NCBI GenBank assembly: GCA_028689145.1
Contig: JAQTWT010000008.1
Location: forward strand, 1-64,000
DNA: 64,000 nucleotides
Direction of reading: 5' to 3'
Source of the DNA: Gallionella sp.
GTDB lineage: Bacteria; Pseudomonadota; Gammaproteobacteria; Burkholderiales; Gallionellaceae
Below the pieces are notes generated by a model. That model was not told the DNA's origin. It saw only the letters and a list, made by a program, of their open reading frames with translations, and did not search any database. A program made the position numbers and the translations under genes. Below are positions 59,614 to 64,000 of this stretch, in pieces; position 1 is the stretch's first letter, and the number at the start of each line of letters is the position of its first letter.

Positions 59614-60525
59614 CTACACCGATTCGGTGCGATATTCGACGATAAGGGTATGACTGGTTCCCGCCGCGACTCTGACGGTGTTATCGAATGCATTGGCCGA
59701 TTCCACGCACACCATTTCGCGCCAGCCGTCGGGCTGCCCCAGATCGCCCATCTTGTCGGCTTTTGCCGTCCACGGTGTCCACACCACGGTGGACAGGCTG
59801 CCGGATTTTGCGATGCGGATGCGCCGTTTCAGTTGGTCGTCTTCGATCACGCATTCCGCGGCGGTGTTGATGTACACGCGGTCGGTCTCGCTTGAAAAGT
59901 TGATGGCACCTTGTTGTTTTTTTAGCTCGGAACCGCCAACTTTGTCCCAGTACTCGCAATCCTGCAAACCGCTGACCCGTGCTGCACCGATGTCGCCGAT
60001 GCGGAAATAAGTATGCAGGGCTTCGCCGATCACAAAGTCGGATGATCCGGTGTTTTCGGTGATCAGCTCCATGCGCAATGTTTCGCCGATGCTTACGATT
60101 AATTCCAACGTGCAGGGATGCGGCCACTGTGCACGGGTCTTTTCGTTTGCCAGCAGGCGCAGCGTCAGGCGCGTTTCGCCATCCGGCTCGCTGCCGGACT
60201 CGATCACCTGCCAGGGCGTAGTGCGGGCGTAGCCGTGTGCGGGAAAACCGGGTTCGGTAGCATGCGCACCGAACCACGGCCAGCATACCGGCACGCCGCC
60301 GCGTATCGACTTGCCCACCGCCAGTTTTGCATCGCGCGACAGCCATATTGCCGGCGTGGCTTGACTCTTCGGCTGCCAGCTCATCAGGTGCGCGCCCTGC
60401 AGGCACAGCGACGCGGTCGCCTGTGTATTGTTGATCTCCGCGACGATCAGTCCGCTGGTGTCCTCGCGGAAACCCAGTTGCCCGGTGATGCCGAATTGCG
60501 TGTTCAGTTGCTGCGCTGTACTCAT
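59614..60525 (-). CDS. D-hexose-6-phosphate mutarotase (YeaD-like)
   Basis: 303 residues of the aldose-1-epimerase fold. GGVPVCWPWFGAHATEPGFPAHGYAR is the YeaD family signature with the active-site His, and the second His and Glu fall in EALHTYFRIGD and MVCVESANAFD. It interconverts anomers of hexose 6-phosphates in the cytoplasm. It lies 18 bp after ilvD. Confidence 0.9.
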   Translation of the reverse strand: MSTAQQLNTQFGITGQLGFREDTSGLIVAEINNTQATASLCLQGAHLMSWQPKSQATPAIWLSRDAKLAVGKSIRGGVPVCWPWFGAHATEPGFPAHGYARTTPWQVIESGSEPDGETRLTLRLLANEKTRAQWPHPCTLELIVSIGETLRMELITENTGSSDFVIGEALHTYFRIGDIGAARVSGLQDCEYWDKVGGSELKKQQGAINFSSETDRVYINTAAECVIEDDQLKRRIRIAKSGSLSTVVWTPWTAKADKMGDLGQPDGWREMVCVESANAFDNTVRVAAGTSHTLIVEYRTESV

Positions 60526-60543
60526 GATTTGTGTGCTTTCTAT

Positions 60544-62397
60544 TCAGTGCGGTTCAATTTGGGTTACATCGCGCACCGCGCCCTTGTCTGCCGATGTCAC
60601 CATTGCGGCATAGGCCAGCAACGCTGCCGATACTTTGCGTTGGCGCTGCGTGACCGGTTTCCATGCCTGCTTGCCTTTGGCTTGCATGGTTGCGCGGCGT
60701 TGCGCCAATTCCGCATCGGAAATCGCCAGATTGATGCTGCGATTCGGAATGTCGATCTCGATACGGTCGCCTTCCTGAACCAGACCGATCGCGCCGCCGC
60801 TGGCGGCTTCAGGAGAAACGTGGCCGATGCTCAAGCCGGAAGTGCCGCCGGAGAAGCGCCCGTCGGTGAGCAGCGCGCATGCTTTACCCAATCCCTTGGA
60901 TTTTAGATAGCTGGTGGGGTACAGCATCTCCTGCATGCCCGGCCCGCCCTTCGGCCCTTCGTAGCGGATCACCACCACGTCGCCCGCGACGATCTGGTCG
61001 GCGAGGATTCCGGCTACCGCCGCATCTTGGCTTTCGAACACGCGCGCGCGTCCGGTGAATTTCAGGATGCTGTCGTCCACTCCCGCTGTTTTGACGATGC
61101 AGCCGTCCAGCGCAATGTTGCCGTGCAGCACCGCCAGCCCGCCGTCCTGCGAATAGGCATGCGCCTTGTCGCGGATACAACCGTTGCCGCGATCCGCATC
61201 CAGATCTGGATAAAGCATGGATTGCGAGAAAGCGATGGTGGTGACGATGCCACCGGGCGCGGCACGGAAGAATTTTTTTACTTCCTCGTCAGTGCTCAGC
61301 GCGATATCCCATTGCTTGAGACCGTCGCGCAGGGTCTTGCTGTGTACCGAGCCGACTTCGCCGTGCAACAACCCGGCACGATCCAGTTCGCCGAGGATCG
61401 CGGGTATGCCGCCGGCGCGATGCACATCTTCCATGTGATATTCGGATGACGGTGCGACCTTGCACAGGGTCGGCACATGGCGCGACAGCCGATCCATGTC
61501 CTTCATGGTGAAATTCACTTCCGCCTCGCGCGCGATGGCGAGCAGATGTAGCACGGTATTGGTCGATCCGCCCATCGCGATGTCCAGCGTCATGGCATTT
61601 TCGAAGGCATCGAAGCCGGCGATGCTGCGCGGCAGTACCGAAGCGTCGTCCTGCTCGTAATAGCGCTTGCACAACTCGACGATCAGTCTGGCCGCGCGCA
61701 GGAACAATTGCTTGCGTTCGGCATGTGTCGCCACCAGCGAACCGTTGCCGGGCAAAGACAAGCCGAGCGCCTCGGTCAGGCAATTCATCGAGTTGGCGGT
61801 GAACATGCCGGAACAGGAGCCGCAGGTCGGGCAGGCAGAGCGCTCGATAGCTTCCACTTCCTCGTCGCTGCAATGGCTGTCGGCGGCGGCAACCATCGCA
61901 TCCACCAGATCCAGCCCCTTGGTCTTGCCCTGCCAGTTCACTTTGCCCGCTTCCATCGGCCCACCGGAGACGAACACCACCGGGATATTCAGCCGCATCG
62001 CCGCCATCAGCATGCCGGGCGTGATTTTGTCGCAGTTGGAAATGCATACCAGCGCGTCGGCGCAATGCGCGTTGACCATATATTCCACCGAATCGGCAAT
62101 CAGGTCGCGCGAGGGCAGCGAATACAGCATCCCGTCGTGGCCCATCGCGATACCGTCGTCAATCGCGATGGTGTTGAACTCCTTGGCGATACCGCCCGCC
62201 TTTTCGATTTCTCTGGCTACCAGTTGCCCCATGTCCTTCAGGTGGACGTGGCCCGGCACGAACTGGGTGAATGAATTGGCGATGGCGATGATCGGTTTGC
62301 CGAAGTCGCCGTCGGTCATGCCGGTGGCGCGCCACAGGGAGCGTGCGCCGGCCATGTTGCGGCCGTGGGTGGAAGTGCGGGAACGGTATGCGGGCAT
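60544..62397 (-). CDS. ilvD: Dihydroxy-acid dehydratase
   Basis: 617 residues. Iron-sulfur ligands occur in [13 protein letters not shown] and [33 protein letters not shown] and [20 protein letters not shown] are further hallmarks. It makes the 2-keto acids for valine and isoleucine synthesis. Long form as in E. coli IlvD. Confidence 0.97.
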   Translation of the reverse strand: MPAYRSRTSTHGRNMAGARSLWRATGMTDGDFGKPIIAIANSFTQFVPGHVHLKDMGQLVAREIEKAGGIAKEFNTIAIDDGIAMGHDGMLYSLPSRDLIADSVEYMVNAHCADALVCISNCDKITPGMLMAAMRLNIPVVFVSGGPMEAGKVNWQGKTKGLDLVDAMVAAADSHCSDEEVEAIERSACPTCGSCSGMFTANSMNCLTEALGLSLPGNGSLVATHAERKQLFLRAARLIVELCKRYYEQDDASVLPRSIAGFDAFENAMTLDIAMGGSTNTVLHLLAIAREAEVNFTMKDMDRLSRHVPTLCKVAPSSEYHMEDVHRAGGIPAILGELDRAGLLHGEVGSVHSKTLRDGLKQWDIALSTDEEVKKFFRAAPGGIVTTIAFSQSMLYPDLDADRGNGCIRDKAHAYSQDGGLAVLHGNIALDGCIVKTAGVDDSILKFTGRARVFESQDAAVAGILADQIVAGDVVVIRYEGPKGGPGMQEMLYPTSYLKSKGLGKACALLTDGRFSGGTSGLSIGHVSPEAASGGAIGLVQEGDRIEIDIPNRSINLAISDAELAQRRATMQAKGKQAWKPVTQRQRKVSAALLAYAAMVTSADKGAVRDVTQIEPH

Positions 62398-62583
62398 AAT
62401 GTCTCTCTTTGAAAATTAAACTTTGGGAAAACGTTTCAGTCCGCAGATTGCACAGATTAACGCAGATTAAAAACACCTGCCGGAAATGTGTGTAGCTGCC
62501 GTGCAAGCACAAAAATTTCAGTGTGTTTGATCAATAATTTGTTTAATCTGCGGACGATTGCAGTTTTCGGAATAAAGCACACG

Positions 62584-62589
62584 TATAAT
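62584..62589 (+). promoter_or_regulatory. Possible -10 box of lgt
   Basis: A perfect TATAAT lies 28 bp before the lgt ATG. The best -35 candidate (TTGCAG at 62558-62563) is 20 bases away, longer than usual, so the call is tentative. Confidence 0.35.
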
Positions 62590-62617
62590 CGAAGCTGCAA
62601 TTTTACCCGATTCATAC

Positions 62618-63472
62618 ATGATCGTTCACCCACAATTCAACCCCGTTGCCGTGCAACTTGGCCCGCTTGCCATCCACTGGTATGGTCTGATGTATCTGGC
62701 CGGTTTCATGACTTTCCTGTGGTTGGGGCGCAAGCGCATCGCCGTACTTAACCACCCGCAGATCAATGTAAAACTGCTCGATGACTTGCTGTTTTATGGC
62801 GTGTTGGGCGTAATTCTGGGCGGGCGGTTGGGCTATGTATTGTTTTACAAAGCCTCGTATTACTTCGCTCACCCGCTGGAGATACTGGCGGTGTGGCAGG
62901 GCGGCATGTCGTTTCACGGCGGCTTTCTCGGCGTGTTGGTGGCGATGGCGTGGCTCGCGCGCAAACAGCATTTGCGCTGGTTGCAAGTGACCGATTTCAT
63001 TGCCCCGCTGGTGCCGCCCGGTCTGGCATTCGGGCGGCTCGGTAACTTCATCAACGGCGAATTGTGGGGTAGGCCGACCGACGTGCCGTGGGCGATGATT
63101 TTCCCCGGGGTGGATAATCTGCCGCGCCATCCGTCGCAGCTGTACGAATTCGCGCTGGAAGGCGTGTTGTTGTTCGTCTTGCTCTGGCTGTATGCGCGCA
63201 AGCCGCGCCCGGTCGGCGCAGTATCCGGGATGTTCCTGATTGGCTATGGCAGCTTCCGGTTTATCGCGGAGTTTAGCCGTGAACCGGACGATTTTCTCGG
63301 TTTGCTGTCATTCGGCATGAGCATGGGGCAATGGCTGAGCCTGCCGATGGTGGTCGCCGGTGTGCTGATGATGCGTTACAGCACCCTTCAACCCCGCCTC
63401 AATCCTCCCACATCAGCGGGGAGAGCGAAGCGAGGGGGGCGGAGCCAGTCAAACGAGAAAGGCAATTCTTAA
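62618..63472 (+). CDS. lgt: Prolipoprotein diacylglyceryl transferase
   Basis: 284 residues with seven membrane helices. [33 protein letters not shown] and [18 protein letters not shown] carry the conserved His, Arg and Asn of Lgt. It adds the diacylglyceryl group to lipoproteins such as LolB, LivK and the TPR lipoprotein in this window. The last 25 codons overlap a CGGGGAGAGCGAAGCGAGGG segment like the dispersed-repeat core, giving a Ser/Arg/Lys-rich tail. Confidence 0.96.
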   Translation: MIVHPQFNPVAVQLGPLAIHWYGLMYLAGFMTFLWLGRKRIAVLNHPQINVKLLDDLLFYGVLGVILGGRLGYVLFYKASYYFAHPLEILAVWQGGMSFHGGFLGVLVAMAWLARKQHLRWLQVTDFIAPLVPPGLAFGRLGNFINGELWGRPTDVPWAMIFPGVDNLPRHPSQLYEFALEGVLLFVLLWLYARKPRPVGAVSGMFLIGYGSFRFIAEFSREPDDFLGLLSFGMSMGQWLSLPMVVAGVLMMRYSTLQPRLNPPTSAGRAKRGGRSQSNEKGNS

Positions 63473-63544
63473 TCCTTGCGCAGCTTGACACCCTCACGCC
63501 TCTGGCACACCATTCCTACCGTCAATTTTTACTGAAACTCTACA

Positions 63545-64000
63545 TTGGACGAAATCTCTTTAGGCTGGCTGTTCGGTATCTTGCTGCTGTTATTGGTTTG
63601 CAGCGCGTTCTTTTCCGGCTCGGAAACCAGCATGATGGCGATCAACCGCTATCGTCTGAACAATCTGGTGCGCAAGGGCAACCGCAGCGCAAAACTGGTC
63701 AACAAGCTGTTGTCCCGGGTGGACAAGCTGCTCGGATCGATCTTATTTGGCAACACTCTGGTCAATGTTGCCGCCGCCGCGCTGGCCAACATCATCATCC
63801 TGCGCCTGTTCGGGCAGAACGACTGGGCGATCCTGCTGGGCACGCTGGCGCTCACCTTCGTGATCCTGGTGTTCAGCGAGATTCTGCCGAAGATATTGGC
63901 CGCCAGCCACTCGGAGCGCATCGCCCTGCCCGCGAGCTATGTGCTCGCGCCGCTGATCACCCTGTTCCATCCTGTGGTCTCGGTGGCGACATCCTCGGTG
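63545..64000 (+). CDS. CorC/HlyC-family membrane protein (DUF21), 3' end outside window
   Basis: Open from a TTG at 63545 to the window edge. An in-frame stop at 63533 excludes a longer start in this frame. The product begins LDEISLGWLFGILLLLLVCS followed by AFFSGSETSMMAINRYRLNN, GNTLVNVAAAALANIIILRL and FSEILPKILAA, the hallmark of the CNNM/DUF21 membrane domain. CBS and CorC domains would follow beyond the window. The family contains Mg/Co transport and resistance proteins. Confidence 0.88.
   Translation, partial: MDEISLGWLFGILLLLLVCSAFFSGSETSMMAINRYRLNNLVRKGNRSAKLVNKLLSRVDKLLGSILFGNTLVNVAAAALANIIILRLFGQNDWAILLGTLALTFVILVFSEILPKILAASHSERIALPASYVLAPLITLFHPVVSVATSSV

Overview
The window looks like chromosomal DNA of a betaproteobacterium, most plausibly in the Nitrosomonadales/Gallionellaceae neighbourhood. 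That placement is inferred from gene order and protein character, not from a database search. Core blocks with a typical betaproteobacterial order are fmdB-DUF502-aspS, mlaFEDCB-ibaG-murA-hisG-hisD, yebC-ruvC and lolB-ispE-tRNA-Gln-prs-rplY-pth-ychF. One tRNA gene is visible; there are no rRNA genes, insertion sequences or CRISPR arrays.

Layout. 1-2152 is the 3' part of a giant repetitive surface protein: 76 hexapeptide units, a 127-residue Ser-Asp tract, then RTX-like glycine/aspartate repeats. 2237-13227 is an accessory cluster built around a 1436-residue CapA / beta-sandwich / aminoglycoside-phosphotransferase-like kinase / MurF-like ligase fusion. A divergent gene encodes a nucleotidyltransferase-kinase fusion. 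The cluster also holds an alpha/alpha-toroid protein, a secreted transglutaminase-like protein and a secreted metzincin protease with leucine-rich repeats. This is the best candidate for an undescribed system, probably making or modifying an amide-containing surface polymer. 13351-21932 holds ybhP-like/clsB, an Atm1-type ABC exporter, pbpG behind a perfect FNR-type box, an HPP/CBS pair, proB and obgE. 22115-33635 holds nudB, a barnase/barstar pair, aspS, the Mla phospholipid-transport operon, murA and hisG/hisD, with three copies of a 124-140 bp dispersed repeat.

33942-38587 holds a second, complete RTX adhesin with an N-terminal retention module, an orphan LuxR-type regulator with a degenerate receiver domain, and a PAS/GGDEF diguanylate cyclase. 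38809-52577 is mostly housekeeping (ruvC, yebC, a HerA-like ATPase, a ParA-like ATPase, an AI-2E-type permease, lolB, ispE, prs, rplY, pth, ychF) and ends with a second diguanylate cyclase. 52659-58377 carries an AsmA-like protein and a complete livKHMGF branched-chain amino acid importer. 58521-64000 carries two class I cytochromes c, a hexose-phosphate mutarotase, ilvD, lgt and the start of a CorC/HlyC-family membrane protein cut by the window edge.

Themes that link the genes are the cell surface (two repeat adhesins, the CapA/Mur cluster, lipoprotein and phospholipid trafficking) and cyclic-di-GMP (two diguanylate cyclases, both with an inhibitory RxxD site). Short inverted-repeat elements are dispersed between genes and in two places appear to have been absorbed into coding sequence (barstar and RuvC N-termini).
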